The notes under the pieces are model-generated. The model was not told the origin of the DNA. It did not search any database and saw only the letters and a list, made by a program, of their open reading frames with translations. Of a stretch of 34,464 bases of DNA, positions 9,601-17,858 are shown in pieces (the first letter of the stretch is position 1; every line of letters begins with the position of its first letter). The stretch is from Bacillota bacterium (GTDB lineage: Bacteria > Bacillota > UBA4882 > UBA8346), in NCBI GenBank assembly GCA_029553165.1, contig JAKPCT010000256.1, forward strand, positions 1 to 34,464, read 5' to 3'. Position numbers and translations under genes: made by a program.

Positions 9601-10406
9601 CCATTCCATATCACTTCACTTATTTTTATTATAAACTCATCATCGTCTTTCAGTTTTTCCCCTGCATAAACTAATGTTCTTCGGTCTTGTGATGCTGCTA
9701 GTTCGATTATTTCCGGATCATTCCTGATATCTTCCCCTGCAAGTCCCAATGCACACCAATCCTGCATAATGGCAATCACAACTATTTCTTTATCATTTTT
9801 TACTGCTTCTCCTGCATAACGCAATGCATACCATTTTTTTAATACTGCTATTTTAACTAAATCCTTATCATTTCTTAATGTATCCCCGGCAAATTGCAGA
9901 TTATCCCCATCTTCTGTTACTGCTTGTAACACAATTTTCCGATTTTTTCTGACATCTTCGCCTGCATATTGTAAGGCGCCCGGAAAATTTAATAAGGCCA
10001 ATCCCACTATCTCAACATTATTTCTTAATGCTTCACTCGCATATTGCAAAGCATTACCAGACACCATTACTGCAAATATCATAACTTCTTCATCATCTTT
10101 TAATGCCTCTCCCGCATATTGTAAAGCCTCCACTGAATTTGCAACTGCCATTTTTACTATTTCCTTATCATTTCTTAAGGCTTCACTCGCGTATTGTAAG
10201 TTTTCACCATGCCTAAATACGGCAGTTTCAACTATTTCCCGATCATTTTTAAATTTTTCGTTCACATATTGAAATGCATCCCATTGGTGAGATACTGCTG
10301 TTTTCACTATTTCTCTGTCATTTCTTAAATCTGCTTCTAAATCTTTAAACTGTATCTCATTATTAATTAACTTTTTAATAATCAGCTGTCTTTCTTCAAC
10401 CGTCAT
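6630..10406 (-). CDS. Giant DUF4116-like repeat protein, copy 1 (1258 aa)
   Basis: Residues 27-251 are nine tandem 25-residue units of the form LRNDKEIVKMAV-----ALQYAGEA plus a broken tenth, which I recognise as DUF4116-type repeats. Residues about 260-890 are mostly helical and charged, without a motif I know. Near residue 900 comes LTNCCQALDRAG, then GQGWLWEE and ICIDNLEV, strand-like segments followed by a helix, faintly like a GNAT fold. A second conserved block near 1140 reads GVDWYMVYVENG. The C-terminus ends SFGG. There is no signal peptide or membrane segment. The start at 10406 follows ggggg. It is 20 bases after the ProA-like gene and is paralogous to the 11645-15640 gene along its whole length. 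It is more AT-rich than the thi genes. Function unknown. Confidence 0.85.
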   Translation of the reverse strand: MTVEERQLIIKKLINNEIQFKDLEADLRNDREIVKTAVSHQWDAFQYVNEKFKNDREIVETAVFRHGENLQYASEALRNDKEIVKMAVANSVEALQYAGEALKDDEEVMIFAVMVSGNALQYASEALRNNVEIVGLALLNFPGALQYAGEDVRKNRKIVLQAVTEDGDNLQFAGDTLRNDKDLVKIAVLKKWYALRYAGEAVKNDKEIVVIAIMQDWCALGLAGEDIRNDPEIIELAASQDRRTLVYAGEKLKDDDEFIIKISEVIWNGFDRDQVTKEELEDLRVVIKKIADHERLAKITLKEIPLLSSIIKNNESLAKVDREKLPQEFQELLKERRVTFKDLKRNPHWKQYLAGKNCEELFDEKYRYAFRYLGDRVINLGIREPEKLERMINNYSEHIMAIWQAKAKFIPSYIIMKNMPINDIDKFIQNKGKWAELAGNAEYQSDDVKLSLLKVCYALGVFENQKKGYTTIKRLINSLPQQLESQEYQKLEAIAGIETVYKKITEERYVFRREEHIETLNYLSLMNALAAKGITNTVLTPSQYADLLIGSQNNNREYGLTPINIREMIGQDGENFIIKSKPNGYVLSKNLLYQIGAKPDKPLTKDQYEQIDKLGAECLKKIFTRQKDGTYRFNMRVVTTEKGELFLHEWQDPKGKNIAAISNTNKKLFDYTRIILRESGLTAEANMLGANARQNINLIIEEVQYNKVLKEAEAIKDNTKKGYQRETVRYEKIETLEPEIEKAIVKAIFEQDIHIKGLMTPKDVHRVFDKLTINYDKRFGEFLGKYIDQIIEDPISKQIRNIQERYSEIVQMNPGKEITLATALTYITNKKFMIVPGFEKGAEYAKNYGYSQEQFQRALEIWKEAREREASSIARVKGKLGNGCSFEVLRLDDPLGIFVGELTNCCQALDRAGQSSMEHSMKKLNGRVLVIRDDHGEIVGQGWLWEEKAHGKRVICIDNLEVPHNKNSRENEVKIKETVEEFVRELVKADDERMTKLLEEGKLTKAQYESNQLTMVTIGLKNSDVDFSEKQRVGNEELILPRGNVYTDAKEQAILYKKEVKTVRDNIATGILAIHRDELNEKVGHQISLTDIQTIRNIEMEAYNDNHEMIMMANISTVEELGKLHGSNPEELHVIIGVDWYMVYVENGEKIRLLDIAKTPKTGIMKKSVQERETAIERIFEKIAAGKTLIVKEEERMADKTVQQRFAGKRNQDDYNIQELKALKEKNREKILHQMMLRVSEREGRGKPTNSSERSFGG
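9654..10328 (-). repeat. Nine in-frame 75-bp coding repeats
   Basis: The stretch encodes nine consecutive 25-residue DUF4116-like units (residues 27-251). Units are diverged from each other, unlike a recent slippage array; the best-conserved columns are the L-N-D start, EIV, and the ALQYAGEA end. Confidence 0.85.
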
Positions 10407-10426
10407 TTCCTAACCCCCAATGATAC

Positions 10427-11368
10427 TTAAAAAGGATAAAACACATTCTTCTTGAGCATTAAATCTTCAAAATTAATATCAAAGCCACCATGGATCATTG
10501 GGCTTGCATTTACTGATACTGTTTTAGCCTTTACTTCTGTCATAAATTTAACTGCATTTTTTCGGTCTTTAGTTATTATTGATGCGCTGAATCCACTTCC
10601 GCTTCGGTTTATTTCTGCTATTGCATGGTCGATGTCGTCAACTGTTTCCAGTCCTTCATAGTTTTGTTTGAGGTCTTCATTCACTAATATTTTGATCTTT
10701 GCTTTACTCTTGATTATCTTGCTGATCAATTCACGATCCACTTCATCTTCAATATATATTTCATAATGGTCATATCCGCTGGTCATCACTTCAACTCTTG
10801 CTTTTTCTATAACTTCTTGTTGTTTTTCCCGGTCTCCGATTACCAGGACTCGATTGATTCTTAAACTGTTTTGGCAAAGCTCGGTTTCACCTTCAAATAC
10901 TATTTGTACTAGATCCGCCGGACATTTGTTGGCGCTCAATACTTTTTTGGTCAATTCAATTATTAGTCCGTTTGTTGTTATGTTTTTGTTGGTACATAAG
11001 ATCATTGCGTTATGTGTAGCGATTGCTCTTGCCACTAATCCCGCTGTTATGTACGGGTCGCCTTCATAGATTACTCCGAATACTCCGATGCTTTCTTGCT
11101 GGGTTCCATAGATAAATCCGTCTTCTGTTTTGAAACTTTCAATCGTCTTCTTATACTCTCTGCTTCTTTCAGCAATTTTTTCAAATTCATTTCGGATCGA
11201 TATCAGCGGTAAATGTTCAATATCATCATTGATCCTTGCCTGTTCTAATAAATCTTCATTTTCTAACAGCTGTTCTCCCACCAGTTTGATTATATCTTTG
11301 GTATTTACCTCATTTTGCATTCTTTGATAGGCATTTTCGGCTTTAAATATTATATCTGATAGATTCAT
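10427..11368 (-). CDS. ProA/aldehyde-dehydrogenase-like protein lacking the catalytic cysteine
   Basis: The 313-residue product matches gamma-glutamyl phosphate reductase (ProA) in pattern. It has SIGVFGVIYEGDPYITAG (about 93-110) for the family's IGVIYE-RP segment, then EINRSGSGFSASIITKDRKN and VKAKTVSVNASPMIHGGFD for the NADPH-domain core. Where ProA has its ATCNA-E-LLVH cysteine motif, this protein reads VMTSGYDHYEIYIED (about 194-208), with no cysteine. It also ends at YPF, about 100 residues short of a usual ProA, lacking the QKLHARGP tail. It is probably a pseudoenzyme or binding protein rather than a proline enzyme. The start at 11368 follows aggaggg. It lies between two giant DUF4116-like genes with a 20-base gap to one, so a shared role is likely. 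Confidence 0.75.
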   Translation of the reverse strand: MNLSDIIFKAENAYQRMQNEVNTKDIIKLVGEQLLENEDLLEQARINDDIEHLPLISIRNEFEKIAERSREYKKTIESFKTEDGFIYGTQQESIGVFGVIYEGDPYITAGLVARAIATHNAMILCTNKNITTNGLIIELTKKVLSANKCPADLVQIVFEGETELCQNSLRINRVLVIGDREKQQEVIEKARVEVMTSGYDHYEIYIEDEVDRELISKIIKSKAKIKILVNEDLKQNYEGLETVDDIDHAIAEINRSGSGFSASIITKDRKNAVKFMTEVKAKTVSVNASPMIHGGFDINFEDLMLKKNVFYPF

Positions 11369-11529
11369 TCTTTTACCCTCCTAATAATTTCTAAATTATT
11401 AATACTTTACAGTTTTTACTAATGATCGTTTACGGTTTCATCGTAACTTTCTAGTGGCTATTCTTTACTTAAAATGTTAGACTATTTTTTAGCAGTGACA
11501 TTTATTAATCAATAAAATGCTACATTTTA

Positions 11530-11625
11530 TCACTCTACAAGAGTAATTTCTTCTTTATCATTAACTTTTGCAGTTAATAACTCACTGGAACTACGACCTT
11601 CACTGTCTTCCAGAAGTATGCATGA
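11530..11625 (-). pseudogene. Possible 31-codon coding scrap between copy 2 and the ProA-like gene
   Basis: Within the 276-base gap the minus strand has a short open frame with protein-like composition (LLEDSEGRSSSELLTAK, then EEITLVE and a stop at 11530-11532), preceded by a stop and with no start codon or ribosome site. It may be a decayed C-terminus or chance. The rest of the gap up to 11530 is AT-rich leader for the ProA-like gene. Confidence 0.25.
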
Positions 11626-11644
11626 CTAACTAGATGAAGTTTCA

Positions 11645-14600
11645 TCACCCGCCAAAAGCCCATTTTGACGAGTTAGTTGGCTCTCCTCTTCCTTTTCTTT
11701 CACTTACACTTAGCATCAGGTGATGGGATGCTTCATTGCGAAAATCATTTCTCGTTTGATCCTTCATCACCCGGATATCATAACGATTTTGATTTCTGAC
11801 GATCATTCGTTGCACTGTTTTATATGCCGTACGTTCTCTTGCTTCTGTTAACAGTGTCTTTCCTGCCGCGGCTTTTTCTAAGATCCTTTCATAGGCCGTT
11901 TCTCTCTCTTGCGCACTCTTTCTGATTATTCCTGACTTTGGTGTTTTGGCTATGTCTAGAATGTGGACTGTTTCTGCAGTCTCGGCATAGACCATATACC
12001 AGTCCACCCCTTTGATTAAGCGCATCTCTTCGGGCTTGTAACTGTATAATTTTCCTAATTCTTCGACGGTCTTTATCTCTCCCATCATGATCATTTCAGG
12101 ATTGTCATTATAGGCTTCTCTTTCAATATTTTTAATTGTCTTGATATCTGTTGGGCTTATCTGTTTCCCCGTTTTTTCATTCAATTCATCCCGATGCAGC
12201 GCTATTAATCCTGCGGATCTATTATCATGTATTGCTTTAACTTTCCTTTCATATAAAATCGCTTGGTGCTTAGCATCAGTGTATACATTTTCTTTGGGTA
12301 GAATCAGTTCTTCAGCTTTTACCCGTTGCTTGTCACTAAAATCAATATCCGAATTTACCAGGCCAATAGTTACTGTAGTTAATTGATTACTTTCGTATTG
12401 TTTTTTAGTTATTTTTCCCTCTGCCATAAGCCTTGTCATTCGTTCATCGTCTGTTTTTACCAATTTTACTACGAAATTCTCCAGGGTTTCTTTAATTTTG
12501 ACACTATGTTCACCACTTCTTTTGCTTGCTGGAATTTCAACATTATCAATACAGATTACCCTTTTTCCGTTCTTTTTTTCTTCCCATAACCATCCTTGTC
12601 CAGTAATTTCCCCATTATTATCCCTTATCACCAGTACTCTTCCATTCGATTTTTTCATGCTGTGTTCCATTGAGCTTTGTCCTGCAGCGTCTAGCGCTTG
12701 ACAGCAGTTGGTCAGCTCTCCGACAAAGACTCCTAATGGATCATCTAACCGCAGCACTTCATAACTCCAGCCATTTTCCAGTTCTTCTACTACTCGTGGT
12801 ATACTGCTGGCTTCTCTTCTTCTGGCTTCGTCCCAGATTGCTTCCGCTCTGCGATATTTTTCCAGACTGTAACCATAGTCTTTAGCATATTCTGCTCCTT
12901 TTTCAAATCCAGGTAACGTTGGGTAAGTTTGGTTTGTTATGTGCGCTAATGCGACTGTCAATGTTATTTCTTTTTCCGGATTCATCCGCTTTATTTCAGA
13001 ATATCGTTCCTGGATGTTTCCAATTCGATCATACAGGATTGGATCTTCGATGATTTTGTCAATATATTTTCTGAAAAACTTTCCGAATTCTTCGTTATAA
13101 TTTATTTTCAGTTTATCAAATACCCGGTGTAATTTCTCTGGAGTCATTACTCCTTTTACTCGTATATCTTGTTCAATTATTGCTTTAATGATTTCATTTT
13201 CAATATTGGGATCTACGGTTGCAATTTTTTCATATCTTGCTATTTCTAACTGATATCCTTTTTTGGTATTGTCTTTTATTATTTCGGCTTCTTTCAGTAC
13301 TTTGTTATATTGTGCTTCATCTATTATTATATTGATATTTTGTCTTTCATTTGCTCCTAACATGTTAGCTTCTGTTATTAAGCCACATTCTCTGAATAGC
13401 ACTCTGGTATAGTCAAATAGTTTTTTGTTGGCTTTACTTATTTCTTCCAGGTTTTTGCTTTTGAGACCTTGTCCTTCATGGAGAAACACCTCTCCGTTTC
13501 CGGTACTCTCTACTCTCATGTTGAACTTATATGTCCCATCTTCTTGTTTGGTAAATATTCTTTTTAGATAATCCGCCCCTAATTTGTCAATTTGCTGATA
13601 TTGGTCTGTGGTTAATGGCTGGTCGGGTTTTACTCCTATTTGATATAACAGTTTTCTACTAAGTTCATATCCATTTGGTTTGGCTTTTACTACGAAGTTA
13701 TCTCCTTCTCTTGCCATCATTTCTCTTATTTCTGCTGGTAATAACTTGTTTTCCCATCTATTAAAACTCTGATTACCCAACAATTCTACATATTGTTGCT
13801 TTGTTAAAACACTAGCTGTGATTCCATTTTCAGCTAATGTTTCCATCAACAGTAGATAATTAAATACCTCTAAATGTTCTTCTCTTTTAAATACGTATCT
13901 TTCTTCATTTTTCTTTTGATAAACGAATTCTATTCCTTTGATGTTTTCCAGTTTCTGATATTCCTGAATCTCCAATTGCAGCGGTAAACTGTTGATTATT
14001 TTATCAATTATTTCGTATCCTTCTTTTTTGTTTTCAAATACACCCAGTGCATAAGATGCTTTTAATAATGATAACTTCGAATCATCATCTTGATATTTTA
14101 TATTTCCTGCCAGTCTGGCCCATTTCTCCTTGTTATGCAGAAATTTATCGATACTACCGGTTGGTATGTTCTTCATTATTATAGGGCTTGGTAAAAATTT
14201 TACCTTTTCATACCAGATTGCCATCAGATGTTCATATTTTAACATCTTCTCTAATCTTTCAGGATCTCTGGTCCCGAGATTTATTGCCTGGTCTCCCAAA
14301 CATTTTAATGCGTACCGGTATTGATATTCAAATATTGTTTCACAGTTTTTTCCTCTTAAATAATGCTTCCAGTTAGGATTCTTCTTTAAGTCTTCAAATC
14401 TTAACAATCTTTCTTTTAATAATTTCTGTAATTCTTGAGGCAGTTGCTCTTTTTCAATTTTTGCTAGATTTTCTTTAGATTTAAGAATTGAACTCAATAT
14501 GGATATTTGCTCTAACTCGATTTTAGTTAATCTTTCAAAATCATCGATCTTCTTAATTATTGTTCTTATATTTTCCATTTCCTCATTAGTGACGCGGTCT

Positions 14601-15640
14601 TTATTAAATCCATCCCATGCCAGTTCACTAATTTTTATTATAGTATTATCATCATTTTTAAGTTTTGTTCCAACATATATTAATGCCCTACTATCTTTTA
14701 ATGCTGCTAATTTTATTATTTCTTTATCATTTTTTAATTTCTCTCCTGCATATTCTAAGGCGCGCCAATCTTGTGATATTGCCATTTTTAATATTTCTTT
14801 GTTATTTCTTATTTCTTCTCCTGCATATTGTAAGGCACGCCAATTTTGTGATACTGCCACTGTTACTATTTCTTTATCGTTTCTTGTTTCTTCTCCAGCA
14901 TATTGCAAGGCATACCAATCCCTGGTTACTGCTGCCATTACTATTTCTTTATCATTTCTTAATGATTCCCCTGCATATTGCAAGGCTTCCCAACGATTTG
15001 TAACTGCCACTTTTACTATTTCTTTATCATTTCTTAATGCTTCACCCGCATATTGCAAAGCCTTACCATAACTTGCTATTGCCATTTTTACTATTTGTTT
15101 ATCATTTCTTAACGCTTCTCCCGCATATTCTAAGGCACCACCGTCATTTGATACCGCAATTTTTACTATTTCCCTATTGTTTCTCAATTCATTTCCGGCA
15201 TATTGTAATGCAGCTCCAGACTTTGATACTGCCAGTTCTACGATATCACGATCATTTCTTAATGCTTCTCCAGCGTATTGTAATGCATTCCCAGACTTTG
15301 ATACTGCCAGTTTTACTATTTCACGATCATTTTTTACTTCTTCTCCTGCGTATTGTAATGTGATACCAGATTTTAATACTGCTATCCTCACTATTTCGCG
15401 ATTATTTCTTAATGCTTCTCCCGCAAACTGTAATGCAAATCCAAAATTTGACACGGCCAGTTTCACTATTTCTTCATCATTTCTAAATTCTTCCCCCACA
15501 TATTTCAATGCTTCCCAATGATTTGCTACTGCTAGGATAACTAGTTCTCGATCTTTTCTTAAATCCGTTTCTATATCATTAAAGTTAATTTTATAGTTAG
15601 CAAGTTTATCTAAGAGTCTTTGTCTTTCTTCAGCTGTCAT
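11645..15640 (-). CDS. Giant DUF4116-like repeat protein, copy 2 (1331 aa)
   Basis: This is the longer paralogue of the protein at 6630-10406. Residues 27-326 are twelve 25-residue DUF4116-type units and a degenerate thirteenth. The long middle region includes a block shared with copy 1 (LLYQIGVKPDQPLTTDQY). LTNCCQALDAAGQSS lies near residue 977, followed by GQGWLWEEKKNG and ICIDNVEI, with GVDWYMVYAE downstream. The tail again ends in Gly-Gly (WAFGG). There is no signal peptide, membrane span or catalytic motif I can name. The ATG at 15640 was preferred because ggagg lies eight bases upstream; a GTG at 15655 overlaps that site. It is AT-rich and probably acquired or expanded by duplication. 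Function unknown. Confidence 0.85.
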   Translation of the reverse strand: MTAEERQRLLDKLANYKINFNDIETDLRKDRELVILAVANHWEALKYVGEEFRNDEEIVKLAVSNFGFALQFAGEALRNNREIVRIAVLKSGITLQYAGEEVKNDREIVKLAVSKSGNALQYAGEALRNDRDIVELAVSKSGAALQYAGNELRNNREIVKIAVSNDGGALEYAGEALRNDKQIVKMAIASYGKALQYAGEALRNDKEIVKVAVTNRWEALQYAGESLRNDKEIVMAAVTRDWYALQYAGEETRNDKEIVTVAVSQNWRALQYAGEEIRNNKEILKMAISQDWRALEYAGEKLKNDKEIIKLAALKDSRALIYVGTKLKNDDNTIIKISELAWDGFNKDRVTNEEMENIRTIIKKIDDFERLTKIELEQISILSSILKSKENLAKIEKEQLPQELQKLLKERLLRFEDLKKNPNWKHYLRGKNCETIFEYQYRYALKCLGDQAINLGTRDPERLEKMLKYEHLMAIWYEKVKFLPSPIIMKNIPTGSIDKFLHNKEKWARLAGNIKYQDDDSKLSLLKASYALGVFENKKEGYEIIDKIINSLPLQLEIQEYQKLENIKGIEFVYQKKNEERYVFKREEHLEVFNYLLLMETLAENGITASVLTKQQYVELLGNQSFNRWENKLLPAEIREMMAREGDNFVVKAKPNGYELSRKLLYQIGVKPDQPLTTDQYQQIDKLGADYLKRIFTKQEDGTYKFNMRVESTGNGEVFLHEGQGLKSKNLEEISKANKKLFDYTRVLFRECGLITEANMLGANERQNINIIIDEAQYNKVLKEAEIIKDNTKKGYQLEIARYEKIATVDPNIENEIIKAIIEQDIRVKGVMTPEKLHRVFDKLKINYNEEFGKFFRKYIDKIIEDPILYDRIGNIQERYSEIKRMNPEKEITLTVALAHITNQTYPTLPGFEKGAEYAKDYGYSLEKYRRAEAIWDEARRREASSIPRVVEELENGWSYEVLRLDDPLGVFVGELTNCCQALDAAGQSSMEHSMKKSNGRVLVIRDNNGEITGQGWLWEEKKNGKRVICIDNVEIPASKRSGEHSVKIKETLENFVVKLVKTDDERMTRLMAEGKITKKQYESNQLTTVTIGLVNSDIDFSDKQRVKAEELILPKENVYTDAKHQAILYERKVKAIHDNRSAGLIALHRDELNEKTGKQISPTDIKTIKNIEREAYNDNPEMIMMGEIKTVEELGKLYSYKPEEMRLIKGVDWYMVYAETAETVHILDIAKTPKSGIIRKSAQERETAYERILEKAAAGKTLLTEARERTAYKTVQRMIVRNQNRYDIRVMKDQTRNDFRNEASHHLMLSVSERKGRGEPTNSSKWAFGG
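14663..15562 (-). repeat. Twelve in-frame 75-bp coding repeats
   Basis: Residues 27-326 of copy 2 are twelve exact-length 25-residue units, three more than copy 1. Several neighbouring units (ALQYAGEA followed by LRNDKEIVK) are closer to each other than to those at the ends, consistent with internal duplication. The regular 75-base period also produces long antisense open frames that are not genes. Confidence 0.85.
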
Positions 15641-15712
15641 TACTCTATCCTCCACGCATCCTTAATACAGATATAGATATACACATCTACTTGTTCAGTA
15701 TCAAATAATTTC

Positions 15713-15739
15713 ATTATACAATAATTTTCAAAATGATAA
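15713..15739 (-). promoter_or_regulatory. Possible promoter of the copy 2 DUF4116-like gene
   Basis: On the minus strand TATAAT (15718-15713) is preceded at 15 bases by TTATCA (15739-15734). The spacing is short, but the position, between the upstream gene's terminator and the start at 15640, fits. Confidence 0.35.
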
Positions 15740-15759
15740 CATTTGCTTTATTCAGATAA

Positions 15760-15797
15760 TAAAAATCCTGTAAACCTTATTCAATTAAGACTTACAG
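15760..15797 (-). terminator. Terminator of the ankyrin gene
   Basis: On the minus strand ctgtaagtctta pairs with taaggtttacag over 12 positions (G-T pairs included) around a six-base loop, followed by gattttta. It isolates the ankyrin gene from the DUF4116-like gene downstream. Confidence 0.7.
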
Positions 15798-15825
15798 AAT
15801 TTACTCAAACTTTAAACTTGATAAT

Positions 15826-17022
15826 TTAAATAAACATCATTGAGTTAAAATTAACTTCATTTTCAAGAATTAACTTTACAATCTCCGTATAGCCACTATC
15901 TGCTGCATAATCTATACAAGTTAAGCCATCAAAACTTTTAAGCTCCGGATCCGCCCCATGAGCCAATAAATTTTTTACAATCTCATAATACCCTTGATAG
16001 CAGGCAACATGTAACGGAGTGATCTGATTCTCATCCATCACATTTACTTTAGCACCTCTTTCCAATAAAATGTCGACCACTGCTTGCGAACCAAATTCGC
16101 AGGCATAATGCAAAACACTGTGACAATGATCATCAACCGCATTAATATCAGCACCGTAGTCGACCAATATTTGCAAAACACTAATTAACTCCCTGCGTTG
16201 ACAACAATAATGCAAAAACGAACAGTTATTGCGGTCTCTGGCATTGATGTTTGCTCCGTTTTCAATCAGGATTTGTACTAATTTTTCTTTATTTTGATCT
16301 ATACAATAAAATAAAGGCGTTTTACCAAGACTGTCTTGCAACTCCAAGATTGCTCCGCGGGCGATTAACTCTTCCACGATCTCAACATTGCCACTGGCGC
16401 AGGCATGATGCAAAGCGCTTTTTCCAGTTAAACTCTTAAAGTTAATACTTGCTCCGGCATCCAATAACTGATTGACAATGGTAGTAAATCCTTCTTCGCA
16501 AGCGCAATGTAACGCAGTCATTCCATAATCATTCATTATATTAGGATTAGCACCATATTCCAATAACAATTGATTCAACTCAGGATAGTTAAGTTGTGTT
16601 ACAAAATGCAAGGCCGTATTACCATGATTATCCTGAGCATTAACAAATGCCCCCAACTCCAATAGCGTTTTGACAATTTGATATTGTTCTTTAATACAGG
16701 CATAATGAAGCGGGGTTTTTCCGGTGGAATCCTTTACCTCCAAATCAATCCCCTCTGCGATCAAATGTTTAACAATTGACAAACTATCATCTTTCTGGCA
16801 GGCATAATGAAATGGCGTACAGCCGTTAAGATCTTTCAAATAAAGGTCGACTTTGTTTTTGATTAACTCTGTAACAATTGGCTCATATCCAAAAAAACAT
16901 GCGGCATGTAAACAACTTTTTCCCGTATTATCCTGATAATTGACATCTTGTCCCTGAATTAAAAGTTGCTGCACTAAATTCAAATCACCCTTAATACATG
17001 CAGAATATAGTGTTACTTCCAT
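15826..17022 (-). CDS. Ankyrin-repeat protein (12 repeats)
   Basis: The 398-residue product is made entirely of about twelve 33-residue ankyrin repeats. Examples are KTPLHYACIKEQYQIVKTLL near residue 103 and ITPLHVACYQGYYEIVKNLL near 340, each with the TPLH-A helix start and a D--G turn. Ankyrin arrays bind partner proteins and have no catalytic activity. There is no signal peptide, transmembrane segment or extra domain, so it is probably a cytoplasmic binding protein unless secreted by a dedicated system. The ATG at 17022 follows gagga; a TTG at 17037 would overlap that site. It lies upstream of the DUF4116-like block but has its own terminator. Both blocks being long repeat proteins may reflect one accessory island. 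Confidence 0.92.
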   Translation of the reverse strand: MEVTLYSACIKGDLNLVQQLLIQGQDVNYQDNTGKSCLHAACFFGYEPIVTELIKNKVDLYLKDLNGCTPFHYACQKDDSLSIVKHLIAEGIDLEVKDSTGKTPLHYACIKEQYQIVKTLLELGAFVNAQDNHGNTALHFVTQLNYPELNQLLLEYGANPNIMNDYGMTALHCACEEGFTTIVNQLLDAGASINFKSLTGKSALHHACASGNVEIVEELIARGAILELQDSLGKTPLFYCIDQNKEKLVQILIENGANINARDRNNCSFLHYCCQRRELISVLQILVDYGADINAVDDHCHSVLHYACEFGSQAVVDILLERGAKVNVMDENQITPLHVACYQGYYEIVKNLLAHGADPELKSFDGLTCIDYAADSGYTEIVKLILENEVNFNSMMFI

Positions 17023-17117
17023 GATTAATCCTCGCAAAATTATATTTATGTATTAATATTATTATTCTGTTAATATCATTATATAGAAATAGGCTGCTTT
17101 TGTCAAACATTTATTTT

Positions 17118-17378
17118 TTATTCTTTTTTATCCTTAATTGAAAATTGGACTCCTCTAAAAAACAACAATATAATATAAAAAGAGGAAGTGATCCGGGCTT
17201 CTAAAGAACCGATTATTTTTAACTTATAAAAACCAATGATGGCAATAAACGACAGCAACAGAATAAACAGATCCTTCCGATCTCTCTTGGACAAACTTTT
17301 TAAATTTAAAATATCAGCCATCTTGATTAAGGCTTGTAAGATCTCTTCTAAAAAGGATTTCGGTGCTTTAGCATCCAT
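17118..17378 (-). CDS. Small membrane protein, function unknown
   Basis: The predicted product is 86 residues. A soluble N-terminal part (FLEEILQALIKMADIL) is followed by two hydrophobic segments (about residues 42-60, LFILLLSFIAIIGFY, and 66-78, SFYIILLFFRGV). The ATG at 17378 follows ggagg seven bases upstream and overlaps the end of the preceding gene by 11 bases, so the pair is translationally coupled. I recognise no family. Confidence 0.65.
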   Translation of the reverse strand: MDAKAPKSFLEEILQALIKMADILNLKSLSKRDRKDLFILLLSFIAIIGFYKLKIIGSLEARITSSFYIILLFFRGVQFSIKDKKE

Positions 17379-17697
17379 CTTTTTTCCTCCAAAGCCCATA
17401 TACCGTTTTTAGAAAACTACCCGTAATCCAAAAGATAATTCCCAGTGACACCATTGAGATTTTTTTGCAAAATGTCAGCGTTACTGCTGCCGATAATACT
17501 GCCAGATATGCGCCAATAAGGATCATAATCAAATTTGAGCGTTTATACTCTTTACGACATTTTGGAAGAGGCAGCTCAAGCACCCCCCTTCTGGTTGCTC
17601 TCTCCAAAGTTACAGCAATTTCATGCTTCATTTTATTATCCTGAATTATCTTTTGGTTACAATACATCCAATCCACCCCGTTGGTAAATGATTCCAT
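17368..17697 (-). CDS. Small two-pass membrane protein, function unknown
   Basis: The product is up to 109 residues, with a basic cytoplasmic N-terminal half (TLERATRRGVLELPLPKCRK). Two membrane segments follow (LIMILIGAYLAVLSAAVTLTF and MVSLGIIFWITGSFLKTVYG). The start is uncertain: the ATG at 17697 has only a weak site, while an internal ATG ten codons later is preceded by ggggtgg, and MKHEIAV further on is also possible. The end overlaps the next small membrane protein gene, so they probably work together. Family not recognised. Confidence 0.6.
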   Translation of the reverse strand: MESFTNGVDWMYCNQKIIQDNKMKHEIAVTLERATRRGVLELPLPKCRKEYKRSNLIMILIGAYLAVLSAAVTLTFCKKISMVSLGIIFWITGSFLKTVYGLWRKKDGC

Positions 17698-17789
17698 TGT
17701 TCACATCTTTTTTGAAATATATGATATTTCGAGCCATAAAATTCCATTTGGATTAAAATTTATATGTATAAAAACAAAGTATCTCCCAT

Positions 17790-17819
17790 AAAAAAAACTG
17801 TCGCAAAATCTTGCAACAG
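17790..17819 (-). terminator. Terminator behind the M23 peptidase gene
   Basis: On the minus strand ctgttgca pairs with tgcgacag (8 bp, one G-T) around a short loop, followed by eight T. It lies about 40 bases past the peptidase stop. Confidence 0.8.
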
Positions 17820-17858
17820 CTTGTCCATTTAATAATATAAACCTTTAGTATCACAGTT

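Noticed and set aside
5978-11368. Idea that ThiS/ThiF form a ubiquitin-like conjugation system with the Gly-Gly-ended giant proteins
   Set aside because: ThiS and ThiF lie in a complete thiamine operon under a TPP riboswitch, and the giant proteins have no ubiquitin-like fold visible; the diglycine match is too short to link them.
14499-15521. Long plus-strand open frames with internal repetition (up to 190 codons) opposite the copy 2 repeats
   Set aside because: They are antisense shadows of the 75-base coding repeats: no ribosome sites, and their low-complexity, serine/leucine-rich product mirrors the sense repeats.
14663-15562. Regular 75-base periodicity resembling a CRISPR array
   Set aside because: The units are diverged, contiguous and in frame with one protein; there are no constant repeats separated by unique spacers and no cas genes.
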